DNA from: Halomicroarcula saliterrae | GTDB taxonomy: Archaea > Halobacteriota > Halobacteria > Halobacteriales > Haloarculaceae | DNA length: 64,000 nucleotides | Reading direction: 5' to 3' | Assembly: GCF_031624395.1 (NCBI RefSeq) | Contig: NZ_JAMQON010000001.1 | Span: 1,364,001 to 1,428,000, forward strand | Part shown: piece by piece, positions 15,559 through 24,398 of the stretch | Layout of the letters: each line of letters starts with the position of its first letter | Numbering within the stretch: the stretch's first letter is position 1 | Made by a program: the position numbers and the translations under genes | Notes under the pieces: model-generated | Seen by the model: only the letters and a program-made list of their open reading frames with translations | Database searches by the model: none | What the model was told of the DNA's origin: nothing

Positions 15559-18219
15559 TTAGTTGTCGCGTCGAACTGCGAGGAGCGCAGCCGCGACGAG
15601 CGCGATCAGAGCCAGTGCAGCGGTGAAGCCGGGACCACTGCCGCCAGTGGTCGTCTCTTCAGCCGTGCCGGCTCCGCCCGACTCGGTCGTGGTGACCATC
15701 GACTCAGTCGTGGTCGTCTCGGTCTCGGTCTCGGTCTCCGTTTCCGTCTCGGTTTCCGTTTCCGTGTCCGTGTTGTTACCCGGCGTCACTTCGGGCTGGG
15801 TGCTCTCGGTGAGCCGCCCGTCGAAGGAGTCGGACTCGATGTTGTCGACTCGGGCTTCAGCGGTGAACTCAGATCCGGCCTGGTTCTCGCTGAAGTCCGC
15901 GACTGCCGTGTAGCTACCGTCCTGCTGGACGATTGCGTTCGGGTACTTGACGAACGGGTCGCCGCTGGTATCGCTGTCGAGAACGACCTCGACTTCGGTA
16001 CCAGGTGCGAGGTTCGTGGTGCCGCTGACTTCCTGACCCGCCGCGGCTTCGAGGATGATCTCGTCGTCCGCGTTCGTGTCAAGTTCCAGCTCTGCCTCGT
16101 CGACGGCGAACGTCGAGTTGACGGACTGGGTGTCGTCGGCGATGTCGTTGCCATCGTCGTTACCGAAGACAGTGAAGTTCGCCTTGTACTCGTCACCGTC
16201 CTCGTAGTCCTCAAACTCCGAGGCGTTGGTGATGGCTTCGCCGTCGATGACGACGTAGTGCGAGTCACCCTCGGCGTCGTAGACGACGTCGAAGTTGCTC
16301 GTGCCGATCTCGCTGATGTCGACGATCTCGCCGTCGGTGTTCAGCGAACCGGTCTGTCGCTCGAAGGAGAGGTTGAACAGTCGACCCTCAGCCGAGGTGT
16401 CGTTGTAGAGCTGCGTCTCGTCACCCGCAAGGGCGCCCTCGAGACCGGAGGCGGAGACCTGCACGACGACCGTGTCGCCCTGCGCGATGGTGTCCGCTCG
16501 GGTCAGGTTGTTCGCAGTGGCGTACTCGGAGATGCCGGCTGCGTCAGTGCCCTGAAGCTCGTCGAGTTCGCCTTCGGGGGCGGTCCAGATGTCGAGGCTC
16601 TCGGTCGTCCGTGGGGACAGGTCGAGAGTCGCTCGCGAGACGTCACCGCTGATCTGGCCGTTGCCGTCGTACTCGTCAGCGATGACGAACATGTTGTAGT
16701 CACCGTTCTCGAGGACGTCGGAACCGACCGGGACGTTGCTTCCGTTGAAGTTGCCGGCCTGGTTGACGTTGTCGACCGTCGTGTCGTCGTCACCGGCAGT
16801 CAGCACCGTTTCGTTGCTGGCTGCGGTGAAGCTGTTGAATTCGACGTACGCGACGCCGTCCTCGTCGTCGTCGACGACTTCAGCGGTGACCGAGTAACCG
16901 CTGTTGGACTGCTCACCGACCTGCAGGGTTGCAGTGTCAGTGTTCTGCATCTCGACGGTGATGTTGACGATGTCACCGACCTGGTTCGTGTAGACGTTGT
17001 CCGAGAATTCAGCGGACGCGTCGCCCGTGTCCGTGACCTCGATGTCGTCTGCGTCAGATGCGCCGGTGTCCGTCACGTTCGCCTCGAACGTGTAGGTGCC
17101 GGCGTCGATGTCCGTGAAGTTCAGCTCGAAGGTCTGCTGACCGTTGACTGTCACGGTGTCTTCGTCGTCGTATTCGGCGGTCGTGTTAGCGTCACCGAAG
17201 ATTTCGTTGAGGTCCTCGACGTCCAGGTCGCCCTGGGCGGAGATGTTGACAGCGTAGCTGGTTCGGAGGTTGGAGTCGATCTCGTAATCGACCGTCGCGG
17301 AGGACCCGTCGTTACCGGTCGACGCGTCGTCGAACTCGGCGGTCAGGTCCTGCGTGATGACCTCGAAGTCAGCGTCGAGCGTGTTCGATTCGTTGGGCGA
17401 CTCCGGCGTCTGTGCGGCACCGTTGTTGATCGGGATGACGTCGCCGTCATCGTTGACGATGACGAAGTCGCCGTCCGAGAGTTCGTCGCTGAGCTCGAAC
17501 TCGATGACACCGTCGGAGCCGGCGTTCACTCGCTGTCGGAGCGTGCCGGGCAGGTTGTCATCATTGAGCTCGCGGACTCGGTACTGGCTGTTGGAGTCCA
17601 GACCCGTCACGTAGACGTCCTGGCCGGTGTAAACCGTGTCACCGGAGTTCAGCGGGGCGCCCTCGACGTCGACGGTTTCGATCGTAACATCGGACGAAAC
17701 CGTTGCGGAGCTACCGTCGTTGCTGTCGCTGAGAGTCGCGGTGACGGGAGCGGTCGTCTCCGAGCTCACAGTCGGGAACTGGACAGTGACCTGCCCGGAG
17801 ACGAACAGCGTCTCGTTCGTCTGGGCCGAGCTGTCAGGCTGGATCTGGAACGTGAGCTGGTTGTCCGTTCCGCCGTTGGCGTCCGAGAAGCTCGGGCCGC
17901 TGCTCAGCGAGATTTCGTTGCCGTCGCCGTCCATGACGTTGACGGAGTTCGTACCGTCAGTGTCGAAGGAGGCGGAGGCAGGCAGCGTGACAGTGATGTC
18001 GTCGCCGCCGCCGTCAGGGGTCACGTCGGTGAACGTGATGTTATAGTCGTGCGTTACCGTAGCACCCGACTGTACGGTGTCGGGCGAAAGGGTCTCGAAA
18101 CTCGAGTTACCGGAAACTGCAGCGGCACTCCCGGAGAGCGCGACGGTCCCGGCGAACACCGAGAAGACCATCAGCGCTGTCAGGAACAGGCTGCGGAGTT
18201 TTTCTGAGTTGCTTGTCAT
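15559..18219 (-). CDS. csg: S-layer (major cell surface) glycoprotein with PGF-CTERM
   Basis: The structural protein of the cell envelope, exported and assembled as the S-layer. The 886-aa product is very acidic. It has a haloarchaeal surface-glycoprotein signal peptide (about 1-34, LFLTALMVFSVFAGTVALSG then SAAA), a long series of beta-sandwich domains with many N-glycosylation sequons (NSS, NIT, NET, NVT, NGS), a Glu-Thr dipeptide tract plus Thr cluster near 820-845 that is probably O-glycosylated, and a C-terminal GGSGPGF motif with a membrane span and RRDN tail. The PGF motif is the archaeosortase A recognition signature, and artA is the next gene downstream. A strong TATA box lies about 140 bases upstream of the start, giving a leader of about 115 bases. 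Confidence 0.93.
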   Translation of the reverse strand: MTSNSEKLRSLFLTALMVFSVFAGTVALSGSAAAVSGNSSFETLSPDTVQSGATVTHDYNITFTDVTPDGGGDDITVTLPASASFDTDGTNSVNVMDGDGNEISLSSGPSFSDANGGTDNQLTFQIQPDSSAQTNETLFVSGQVTVQFPTVSSETTAPVTATLSDSNDGSSATVSSDVTIETVDVEGAPLNSGDTVYTGQDVYVTGLDSNSQYRVRELNDDNLPGTLRQRVNAGSDGVIEFELSDELSDGDFVIVNDDGDVIPINNGAAQTPESPNESNTLDADFEVITQDLTAEFDDASTGNDGSSATVDYEIDSNLRTSYAVNISAQGDLDVEDLNEIFGDANTTAEYDDEDTVTVNGQQTFELNFTDIDAGTYTFEANVTDTGASDADDIEVTDTGDASAEFSDNVYTNQVGDIVNITVEMQNTDTATLQVGEQSNSGYSVTAEVVDDDEDGVAYVEFNSFTAASNETVLTAGDDDTTVDNVNQAGNFNGSNVPVGSDVLENGDYNMFVIADEYDGNGQISGDVSRATLDLSPRTTESLDIWTAPEGELDELQGTDAAGISEYATANNLTRADTIAQGDTVVVQVSASGLEGALAGDETQLYNDTSAEGRLFNLSFERQTGSLNTDGEIVDISEIGTSNFDVVYDAEGDSHYVVIDGEAITNASEFEDYEDGDEYKANFTVFGNDDGNDIADDTQSVNSTFAVDEAELELDTNADDEIILEAAAGQEVSGTTNLAPGTEVEVVLDSDTSGDPFVKYPNAIVQQDGSYTAVADFSENQAGSEFTAEARVDNIESDSFDGRLTESTQPEVTPGNNTDTETETETETETETETETTTTESMVTTTESGGAGTAEETTTGGSGPGFTAALALIALVAAALLAVRRDN

Positions 18220-18355
18220 AGTTGTTGGTTGCTATCGGGCGGCGTCAGCCGTTTTCCACGTGGTCGGAACGCGGTCACCGCGACCCCGCATAGACCGAAC
18301 CGGTGTACTCACTTCTGGCGCCATGGGTAGGGGTACGGGTGTAACCAACGCCGGA

Positions 18356-18366
18356 CATTATAAATG
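18356..18366 (-). promoter_or_regulatory. TATA box of the S-layer gene
   Basis: The reverse strand reads CATTTATAATG, preceded by a purine-rich BRE-like CACAAAA. Transcription should start about 25 bases downstream, near 18334, leaving a leader of about 115 bases before the ATG at 18219. This is close to leader lengths reported for haloarchaeal csg genes. Confidence 0.6.
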
Positions 18367-18387
18367 TTTTGTGGTCAGGCGTGCGGG

Positions 18388-18477
18388 ATGACATATTTTG
18401 TCATGCCCGATATCAGGAGATAGAGTGCGTTCTGGGACGGTATAAGGCCTTTGTGTCATCTGTCATAACTCTGTCAT
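18388..18477. promoter_or_regulatory. TGTCAT motif array upstream of the S-layer promoter
   Basis: Four copies of TGTCAT occur: one as half of a perfect inverted repeat ATGACA-TATTT-TGTCAT (18388-18404) placed just upstream of the S-layer TATA box, and three as direct repeats at 18454, 18461 and 18472. Flanking CGGG/CCCG partly extends the palindrome. The layout is that of an operator for a dimeric regulator with accessory sites. No regulator is identified. Confidence 0.45.
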
Positions 18478-18878
18478 CGTATCGTCTGACGCCATGGGTT
18501 CAAGTACCAAGCCCGTCCCTGTTCGGCCTCGTTCGATTGGGTAACACTGCAGCTAGGGTCCCGGGTGTCTACGCGATACCCGTGTGTTGGCTAGCAGTCC
18601 GGTGCAGGGAACCGCAGGCTGGCGGCAGTTAGGTAACGGTCTCCCGCAGCGTGAGAGTCAGAACGGTCTCGCGACAGAGCCATGCGTCTTCCGGGTCGCT
18701 GTCGTCGGTGGGATATCCCGTGACCGAGACTGCCCCGGAATTTCAGTCAGTTCGGTCGCTCGGCTACCCACGTTCGCCGTCGCGTCGAAAATCGCACGCC
18801 CGCTACTGCTCGCAGCTATCGCCGTCGTCGAACAGCGTCGCTCGCGTTTCGAGGCCCCAGACGAGGGTCCGGACCGCG
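18478..18878. other. Non-coding stretch between the S-layer control region and the VOC gene
   Basis: About 400 bases with no convincing gene on either strand. Open frames here run into antisense frames of the neighbouring VOC gene and lack family features. A TATAAGG at 18441, just upstream, faces this region on the plus strand, so a short transcript is possible but unsupported. No tRNA or rRNA fold was found. Confidence 0.4.
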
Positions 18879-19631
18879 CTACTCCCGCACAATCTCGACT
18901 TCGTGCCCGTCGGGGTCCTTGGTGAAGGCGTAGCGGTCATCACAGCTCTCGGGGTCGCGGTAGTCCTCCGCGTTGCGGGTCATGAGCGTCTCCCACGTGT
19001 CGTGGAGGTCGTCGGTGCTGACCGCGACGTGGCCCCAGGCATCGCCCAGCTCGTAGCTGCGGCCGTCGTAGTTGTACGTCAGTTCGACCGACATCGCCTC
19101 GTCGGCGGCGTCGCGGGGCTTGAGGAAGTACAGCGCGAAAGAGGAGTGTTCCGACCGTCGGAACATCTCGTAGTCGAGTTTCCGGGTGTACCAGCCGATG
19201 GCCGCGTCGGCATCCTCGACCCGCAACATGGTGTGGTCGAGGCTCCACTTCGCGCCGTGGTCGCGCTCGACGATCTCGATTTCGTGGCCGTCGGGGTCCG
19301 TGACGAACGCGTAGGAACCGCCACAGGAGTCGGGGTCGCGGTAGTCCTCGACGCCGGCGTCCATCAGTTCCTCGTAGGCGTCGTAGACGTCCTCGACCCG
19401 GACGGCGATGTGTCCCCACGCGTCGCCCTCCGTGTACGTGCGCCCGTCGTGGTTGTACGTGAGTTCGAGCAGGGCGCCCTCCTCGTGGACGTCCTCGGGG
19501 CCAAGGAAGACGTTCGTGAAGGTGTCGGCCTCCCAGCGGCTCTTCTCCTCGTAGTCGAGGTAGTCCTGATACCAGTCCAGAGACGCTTCGAGGTCTTCGA
19601 CACGCATCATCGTGTGGTCGAGTGTCAGCAT
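18879..19631 (-). CDS. Glyoxalase/VOC-superfamily protein with two tandem domains
   Basis: A 250-aa cytosolic protein made of two homologous VOC (vicinal oxygen chelate) halves, about 1-125 and 126-250. Each half begins with LDHTM(M/L)RVED and ends with TDPDGHEIEIVE or TKDPDGHEVEIVRE; the His near each start and the Glu near each end are the expected metal ligands. The conserved GDAWGHIAV/GDAWGHVAV supplies a further His. The family includes lactoylglutathione lyases, and similar haloarchaeal proteins are annotated that way, but haloarchaea use gamma-glutamylcysteine rather than glutathione, so the real substrate is open. I chose the ATG at 19631 because the VOC fold begins directly there. 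Confidence 0.85.
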   Translation of the reverse strand: MLTLDHTMMRVEDLEASLDWYQDYLDYEEKSRWEADTFTNVFLGPEDVHEEGALLELTYNHDGRTYTEGDAWGHIAVRVEDVYDAYEELMDAGVEDYRDPDSCGGSYAFVTDPDGHEIEIVERDHGAKWSLDHTMLRVEDADAAIGWYTRKLDYEMFRRSEHSSFALYFLKPRDAADEAMSVELTYNYDGRSYELGDAWGHVAVSTDDLHDTWETLMTRNAEDYRDPESCDDRYAFTKDPDGHEVEIVRE

Positions 19632-19682
19632 GGTCGAAACGTGGGTCGGACGGGCGAAAAGCGTACCGCACTGTCGTGTCAC

Positions 19683-20126
19683 TCACCCGTCGTCTGCAGG
19701 GCCACGGGCGAGCAGCGGCCAGTAGTACCACCAGACGACAGCGAGTATGACGACCGTTCCGACGGGGAGCGCGACGTATCCCAGCCGTCTGTTGAACCCG
19801 AAAAAGACCCCGACCTGTGAGAGGGCCGCTCCGACCAGTGCCAGCGCCGTGATGCGGGCGTCCTCGCGCCAGACGACACCCGAGAGCGCGCTCGCGAGCG
19901 CGACGAGATACAGCAGGACGCCGGTGCGCCAGGCCTCGATGAACGACGGCAGACCGGCCGTAAAGCGGACGAAGAAGTCGTATACCGAGACGAACTGGAG
20001 CGGGTCCGTGTTCACGAGCCCGATCGGGAGTACCAGCGTGAGTTCGCTGCCGATAATCAGCACCGTCCAGGGGAGCACCCCCAGCAGTGCGACGGCGCCG
20101 AGACGACGGCGCGGGTCAGCGACCAT
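19683..20126 (-). CDS. Small membrane protein, near-ArtA (TIGR04206-like) family
   Basis: A protein of about 147 aa with four predicted membrane spans, starting MVADPRRRLGAVALLGVLPW and ending in an Asp/Gly tail. The N-terminal RR(R)LGAVALLGVLPW and the central DFFVRFTAGLPSFIEAW fit my memory of TIGR04206, a haloarchaeal family often encoded near archaeosortase A. artA is 4.3 kb away here, with the S-layer and VOC genes between. An in-frame start at 20225 exists but adds a basic non-membrane stretch, so I prefer 20126. Function is unknown; a role in surface-protein processing is only suggested by location. Confidence 0.6.
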   Translation of the reverse strand: MVADPRRRLGAVALLGVLPWTVLIIGSELTLVLPIGLVNTDPLQFVSVYDFFVRFTAGLPSFIEAWRTGVLLYLVALASALSGVVWREDARITALALVGAALSQVGVFFGFNRRLGYVALPVGTVVILAVVWWYYWPLLARGPADDG

Positions 20127-20249
20127 ACCGAAGTGGAGCGCTACAGACAGAAGAACGCGCTGGAAGACAGTGGAAACCAGAAATCGCACTCGCGCCCGCG
20201 CGTGCAGTGAAATATCCACGGCCAAAGATACGCGACACGCTCTCGTCGG

Positions 20250-21359
20250 TTACCGACGGGCGATGATACGCAGCACGTCCTCGTCGGCCAGTTCGTGGTC
20301 CCGACCGACCTGCTGTTCGTCGTGTTTGGCGCTCGGTCCGGTGACACGCGCGAAACGGAACCGGTCGTCGAAGCTCCCGCCGAGCTTCTCGCAGGCGTCG
20401 TCGACGGTGTCGCCCTCGCGGAGAATCAGCGGCTCCTCGCGGTCGACGCCCCGACCGGGCTTGTCCATGTAGATGCGGATGAGCCCGAGTTTCTCCCAGA
20501 TCTCCTCCGTCAGACCGTCGAGTCCCTTCTCCTTTTCGGCGCTGATGAAGATGGCCTCGTCGGGGTCGATGTCTCGCGCTTCGAGTTCGGCCTCCACGGT
20601 GGGGAGGTAGTCCGGTTCGATGAGGTCGGCCTTGTTGACCGCCACGAGCGAGGGGACGTACTCGCGGTTGTCCATCACGCCGTCGATGAGACGGTCGAGG
20701 TCGACCTGCTCGCCGATGGTCACGTCCGCGTTGACGTAGCCGTGTTCGCGCAGCACGCTCTTGACCGTCTCCTCGTCCAGGTCGAGGTCGACGGAGCTGT
20801 TGACCGACAGGCCGTCCTTGGCCTTCTTCCGGATCGTCACGCGCGGGGGTTCGGTGTCGAGGCGGATCTTGTTCTTGTACAGTTCCTCGCTCAGGCGGTC
20901 GTACTGGTCGATGTCGAACACGGAGACCATGAACACGATGAGGTCTGCGGTCCGGACGACCGACAGCACCTCCTGACCGCCGCCGCGCCCGCCGGCCGCC
21001 CCCTCGATGAGCCCCGGCACGTCGAGAATCTGGATGTTCGCCCCCTTGTGTTTGAGCATCCCGGGGTAGACGTCGAGCGTCGTGAACTCGTAGGCCCCGG
21101 TCTCGGACTCGGCGTTGGTCAGGGCGTTCAACAGCGTGGACTTCCCGACGCTGGGAAAGCCCACCAGCGCGACAGTGGCGTCGCCGTGTTTCTCGACGCC
21201 GTAGCCGCCGCCCCCGCCCGAGCCGGACTGCTGTTCTAACTTCTCCTTTTTCTCCGCGAGCTTCGACTTCAACCGGCCGATATGCGCTTCTGTAGACTTG
21301 TTGTAGGGCGTACTGGCGATTTCGTCTTCGAGTTCCTGAATCTCGTCTTCGAGCCCCAT
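20250..21359 (-). CDS. drg: Drg-type Obg-family GTPase
   Basis: A 369-aa cytosolic GTPase of the DRG/Rbg group, ribosome-associated in other archaea and eukaryotes. Landmarks: an N-terminal coiled, basic region (about 1-50), a short Ser/Gly linker, then G1 GFPSVGKSTLLNAL, G2 AYEFTTLDVYPG, G3 DVPGLIEGA, G4 NKAD and G5 SAEKEKG, followed by a TGS domain (about 295-369, IRIYMDKPGRGVDREEPL). A helix-turn-helix-like insert lies between G3 and G4, as is usual for the family. The ATG at 21359 gives the conserved MGLEDEIQELEDEIA start. Confidence 0.93.
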   Translation of the reverse strand: MGLEDEIQELEDEIASTPYNKSTEAHIGRLKSKLAEKKEKLEQQSGSGGGGGYGVEKHGDATVALVGFPSVGKSTLLNALTNAESETGAYEFTTLDVYPGMLKHKGANIQILDVPGLIEGAAGGRGGGQEVLSVVRTADLIVFMVSVFDIDQYDRLSEELYKNKIRLDTEPPRVTIRKKAKDGLSVNSSVDLDLDEETVKSVLREHGYVNADVTIGEQVDLDRLIDGVMDNREYVPSLVAVNKADLIEPDYLPTVEAELEARDIDPDEAIFISAEKEKGLDGLTEEIWEKLGLIRIYMDKPGRGVDREEPLILREGDTVDDACEKLGGSFDDRFRFARVTGPSAKHDEQQVGRDHELADEDVLRIIARR

Positions 21360-21507
21360 TGTGTGTACGTCGGCCGCGCACACCGAATAAGGCTTTCTTC
21401 CCTCGCCGAGCACACGGCGGGCCGACCGACCCCGATCGGGTACCCAACGCGCTGAACACTCAGAGATTTCGACACACCTATAGGACGCCCGGTATCAGCA
21501 ATCAATA

Positions 21508-21708
21508 ATGGTGAACGCGGATCGGTTCCGTGACAGCACGCAGATTCTGTTACCCGTGGGTGCGCTCAACGGGATCCGCGAGGAGCTGGAGCGGCGCTTT
21601 ACCGTCACCGTCCGCCACGAGGACGAACAGGTCCGCATCATCGGTTCGCCCGTCGAGATAAAGGACGCCGGCGACTTCCTCGCGATGAACGGCGTCACCT
21701 TCGCCTGA
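21508..21708 (+). CDS. VNG_1110C-family small protein
   Basis: A 66-aa cytosolic protein with no Cys or membrane segment. The RDSTQILLPVGALNGIREEL opening and IIGSPVEIKDAGDFLAMNG ending match, as I remember it, the haloarchaeal VNG_1110C family. The alternating strand/helix pattern could be a KH-like small RNA-binding fold, but that is speculative. It is divergent from drg. Confidence 0.7.
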   Translation: MVNADRFRDSTQILLPVGALNGIREELERRFTVTVRHEDEQVRIIGSPVEIKDAGDFLAMNGVTFA

Positions 21709-21724
21709 ACCTTTTTCGCCGTCG

Positions 21725-21830
21725 GGTTCGCGCCGATGGCGCGAACCGCTCCTCGAAAAACGTTCGCGAAAAAGGCCGAGCGCTCACTCCGTTCGTGCTC
21801 GGTGAAACCGCTCGCCACGAGCGAGCGGTA
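21725..21830. repeat. Cluster of GC-rich hairpins between genes
   Basis: A perfect 10-bp inverted repeat GGTTCGCGCC-GAT-GGCGCGAACC (21725-21747) is followed by a CCGAGC/GCTCGG hairpin and a CGCTCG/CGAGCG hairpin ending near 21828. This fills most of the gap before the uL11 gene. It may act as terminator/boundary structure or be a decayed repetitive element. Confidence 0.45.
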
Positions 21831-21937
21831 TGCTCTCGCCTACAGCACTGCCGTTCTCCCCTTCAGACCGTGTGTCGCCCTCACGCGGCGCCCCCCGAAA
21901 CGCAATCCTTTAAACCGCCGAGAGGGATTGCTCGTAC

Positions 21938-22426
21938 ATGGCTGGAACTATCGAAGTGCTCGTCCCCGGCGGGCAGGCCAACCCTGGCCCGCCCCTCGGT
22001 CCCGAGCTGGGTCCGACACCCGTGGACGTGCAGGCAGTCGTGCAGCAGATCAACGACGAGACCGGCGCCTTCGACGGGACGGAAGTCCCCGTCACCGTCG
22101 ATTACGACGACGACGGGAGCTTCACCATCGAGGTCGGTGTCCCGCCGACGGCCGAACTCGTCAAGGACGAGGCCGGCTTCGACACCGGCAGCGGCGAGCC
22201 CCACGAGGAGTTCGTGGCGAACCTCACCGTCGACCAGGTCATGCAGATCGCCGAGCAAAAGCAGTCCGACCTGCTCGCCTACGACCTGAAAAACGCCGCC
22301 AAGGAAGTCGTCGGCACCTGCACCTCGCTCGGTGTCACCATCGAGGGCAACGACCCACGCGAGTTCAAGAAGCGCATCGACGAGGGCGAGTACGACGACG
22401 AGTTCGCCGCGGAAGCCGCTGCGTAG
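21938..22426 (+). CDS. rpl11: Ribosomal protein uL11
   Basis: A component of the GTPase-associated centre of the large subunit, binding 23S rRNA with the stalk. The 162-aa product begins MAGTIEVLVPGGQANPGPPL, containing the universal GGQANPGPPLGPELG motif, and ends with an acidic haloarchaeal tail. A TATA-like CTTTAAACC lies about 28 bases upstream, so the mRNA is probably nearly leaderless. It is separated from uL1 by 271 bases with a second promoter, so it is likely a single-gene transcript, as described for Halobacterium. Confidence 0.97.
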   Translation: MAGTIEVLVPGGQANPGPPLGPELGPTPVDVQAVVQQINDETGAFDGTEVPVTVDYDDDGSFTIEVGVPPTAELVKDEAGFDTGSGEPHEEFVANLTVDQVMQIAEQKQSDLLAYDLKNAAKEVVGTCTSLGVTIEGNDPREFKKRIDEGEYDDEFAAEAAA

Positions 22427-22603
22427 TGGCTGCCGAGGGACCCACTCGAAAACGAGCGGTCCGAGTTTTCGGCGAGGTCGCGGCCGAGGCCTCGGCGTAG
22501 CCGGCCGAACTGACCCGCTCTCTGCGGTCTTCTCCGAATTCTCACGCCAGCGACAGCGGTCGCTATCCCCGCGGCAGGCGCTGTCGACTGGCGGTTCGAC
22601 GGG

Positions 22604-22694
22604 TTTAAGTTCCCGATAAGCTTTGTCCACAACGAGACAGGCATCCGCCTGTTTCACTGACCCGTAGAAGCCGTTTGGCGTACTACGGAGGTGA
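22604..22694 (+). promoter_or_regulatory. Promoter and L1-autoregulatory leader of the uL1-uL10-P1 operon
   Basis: A TATA-like TTTAAG at 22604 would start a leader near 22630. The leader holds an 8-bp hairpin (22635-22642 with 22647-22654) and then a second structure: CCGTAG (22662-22667) pairs with CTACGG (22683-22688), inner GCC (22670-22672) pairs with GGC (22677-22679), and an asymmetric internal loop (AA against GTA) separates the helices. This is the layout of the ribosomal L1 binding site, and it includes the first bases of the Shine-Dalgarno GGAGGTGA (22687-22694). Excess L1 could thus block its own translation, as proposed for Halobacterium and shown in methanococci. Confidence 0.6.
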
Positions 22695-22697
22695 ACA

Positions 22698-23336
22698 ATG
22701 GCAGACCAGGAAATTGAGAACGCAGTCTCTCGCGCACTCGAAGAGGCACCTGAGCGGAACTTCCGCGAAACGGTCGACCTCGCCGTGAACCTGCGCGATT
22801 TAGACCTTAACGACCCGTCGAACCGCGTCGACGAGTCCGTCGTTCTTCCGTCCGGCACCGGACAGGAGACCACCATTGTGGTCTTCGCCGAGGGCGAGAC
22901 AGCCCTTCGTGCCGAGGAAGTCGCAGACGACGTACTCGACCAGAACGAACTCGAGGAGCTCGGTGGCGACGACGACGCCGCCAAGGACCTCGCCGATGAC
23001 ACCGACTTCTTCATCGCGGAGAAGGGCCTCATGCAGGACATCGGTCGCTATCTGGGGACCGTACTCGGTCCACGCGGGAAGATGCCGGAACCGCTCGACC
23101 CCGACGACGACGTCGTCGAGGTCATCAACCGAATGAAAAACACCGTGCAGCTCCGCAGCGGCGAGCGTCGGACCTTCCACACGCGCGTGGGCGCCGAGGA
23201 CATGTCCGCCGAGGACATCTCGGACAACATCGACGTCATCGTCCGCCGACTGCACGCCGACCTCGAGAAGGGGCCGCTCAACGTCGACACCATCTACGTG
23301 AAGACGACGATGGGCCCCGCCGTGGAGGTGGCCTGA
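22698..23336 (+). CDS. rpl1: Ribosomal protein uL1
   Basis: A protein of the L1 stalk on the large subunit that moves deacylated tRNA out of the E site, and a probable repressor of its own operon. The 212-aa product has the family landmarks [18 protein letters not shown] in the middle and [13 protein letters not shown] at the end. The start codon follows a strong GGAGGTGA. One base separates its stop from the ATG of uL10, so the two are coupled. Confidence 0.97.
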   Translation: MADQEIENAVSRALEEAPERNFRETVDLAVNLRDLDLNDPSNRVDESVVLPSGTGQETTIVVFAEGETALRAEEVADDVLDQNELEELGGDDDAAKDLADDTDFFIAEKGLMQDIGRYLGTVLGPRGKMPEPLDPDDDVVEVINRMKNTVQLRSGERRTFHTRVGAEDMSAEDISDNIDVIVRRLHADLEKGPLNVDTIYVKTTMGPAVEVA

Positions 23337-23337
23337 T

Positions 23338-24378
23338 ATGAGCGCCGAAGGCGAACGCAAGACAGAGACCATCCCGGAGTGGAAACAGGTTGAGGTCGAC
23401 GACATCGTCGAGATGATCGAGTCCTACGACAGCGTCGGCGTCGTCAACATCGCCGGGATTCCGTCCCGACAGCTCCAGGACATGCGCCGTGACCTGCACG
23501 GCTCCGCGGAGCTTCGCGTCTCCCGGAACACGCTGCTTGTCCGAGCGCTCGAAGAAGTCGACAGTGGCCTCGAAGACCTGACCGAGCACGTCGCCGGACA
23601 GGTCGGCCTCATCGGGACCAACAGCAACCCGTTCTCGCTCTATCAAGAGCTCGAAGCGTCGAAGACGCCCGCGCCCATCGGCGCCGGTGAGATCGCCCCG
23701 AACGACATCGTCGTTCCCGCGGGCGACACCGGCGTCGACCCCGGGCCCTTCGTCGGCGAGCTCCAGAGCATCGGTGCGGACGCTCGCATTCAGGAAGGCT
23801 CGATTCAGGTCCTCTCGGACTCCACCGTGCTTTCGGCCGGTGAGGAGGTCTCACAGGAACTCGCGAACGTCCTCAACGAGCTCGGCATCGAACCCAAGGA
23901 GGTCGGTCTCGACCTCCGCGGGGTCTTCTCCGACGGCGTGCTGTTCGCCCCGGAAGAGCTCGAAATCGATATCGAGGAGTACGAGGCGGACATCAGCGCG
24001 GCCGCGAGCGGGGCGTTCAACCTCTCGGTCAACGCCGGGTACCCGACCGCCGAGACCGTCCCGACGATGCTGCAGTCCGCGAGCGGCGACGCGAAGAGCC
24101 TCGCGCTCAACGCCGCTATCGAGGACCCGGAGGTCGTTCCGGACCTCATCAGCAAGGCCGACGGACAGCTCCGTGCGCTGGCTGCCGCTATCGACGATCC
24201 GGACGCGCTGCCCGAGGAACTCCAGGACGTGGAGCCGGCGGCAGCAGAGGAACAGGCTGACGAACAGACCGAGGACACCGCATCCGAGGACGACGCCGAC
24301 GACGCCGAGGCCGACGACGAGGCCGAGGACGACGATGACGACGAAGACGCCGGCGACGCGCTCGGGGCGATGTTCTAA
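23338..24378 (+). CDS. rpl10: Ribosomal protein uL10 (P0)
   Basis: The base of the ribosomal stalk; binds 23S rRNA and several P1 dimers. The 346-aa archaeal-length protein has the N-terminal rRNA-binding domain ([20 protein letters not shown], then [12 protein letters not shown]), a middle insertion typical of archaea ([16 protein letters not shown]), a helical spine for P1 dimers (about 230-290) and an extremely acidic Asp/Glu tail ending GDALGAMF. It lies between uL1 and P1 with minimal spacing. Confidence 0.97.
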   Translation: MSAEGERKTETIPEWKQVEVDDIVEMIESYDSVGVVNIAGIPSRQLQDMRRDLHGSAELRVSRNTLLVRALEEVDSGLEDLTEHVAGQVGLIGTNSNPFSLYQELEASKTPAPIGAGEIAPNDIVVPAGDTGVDPGPFVGELQSIGADARIQEGSIQVLSDSTVLSAGEEVSQELANVLNELGIEPKEVGLDLRGVFSDGVLFAPEELEIDIEEYEADISAAASGAFNLSVNAGYPTAETVPTMLQSASGDAKSLALNAAIEDPEVVPDLISKADGQLRALAAAIDDPDALPEELQDVEPAAAEEQADEQTEDTASEDDADDAEADDEAEDDDDDEDAGDALGAMF

Positions 24379-24398
24379 CACCACAACACCACAGACCA

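Noticed and set aside
15460..18207. Long open frame antisense to the S-layer gene (over 900 codons)
   Set aside because: High GC and biased codon use in the real gene keep stops out of the opposite frame. The product is a Val/Asp/Arg mixture without domains, and the true gene has signal peptide, glycosylation sites and sorting tail.
18487..18520. GGGTTCAAGT resembling a tRNA T-loop
   Set aside because: No flanking T stem pairs and no acceptor or anticodon arm can be folded around it.
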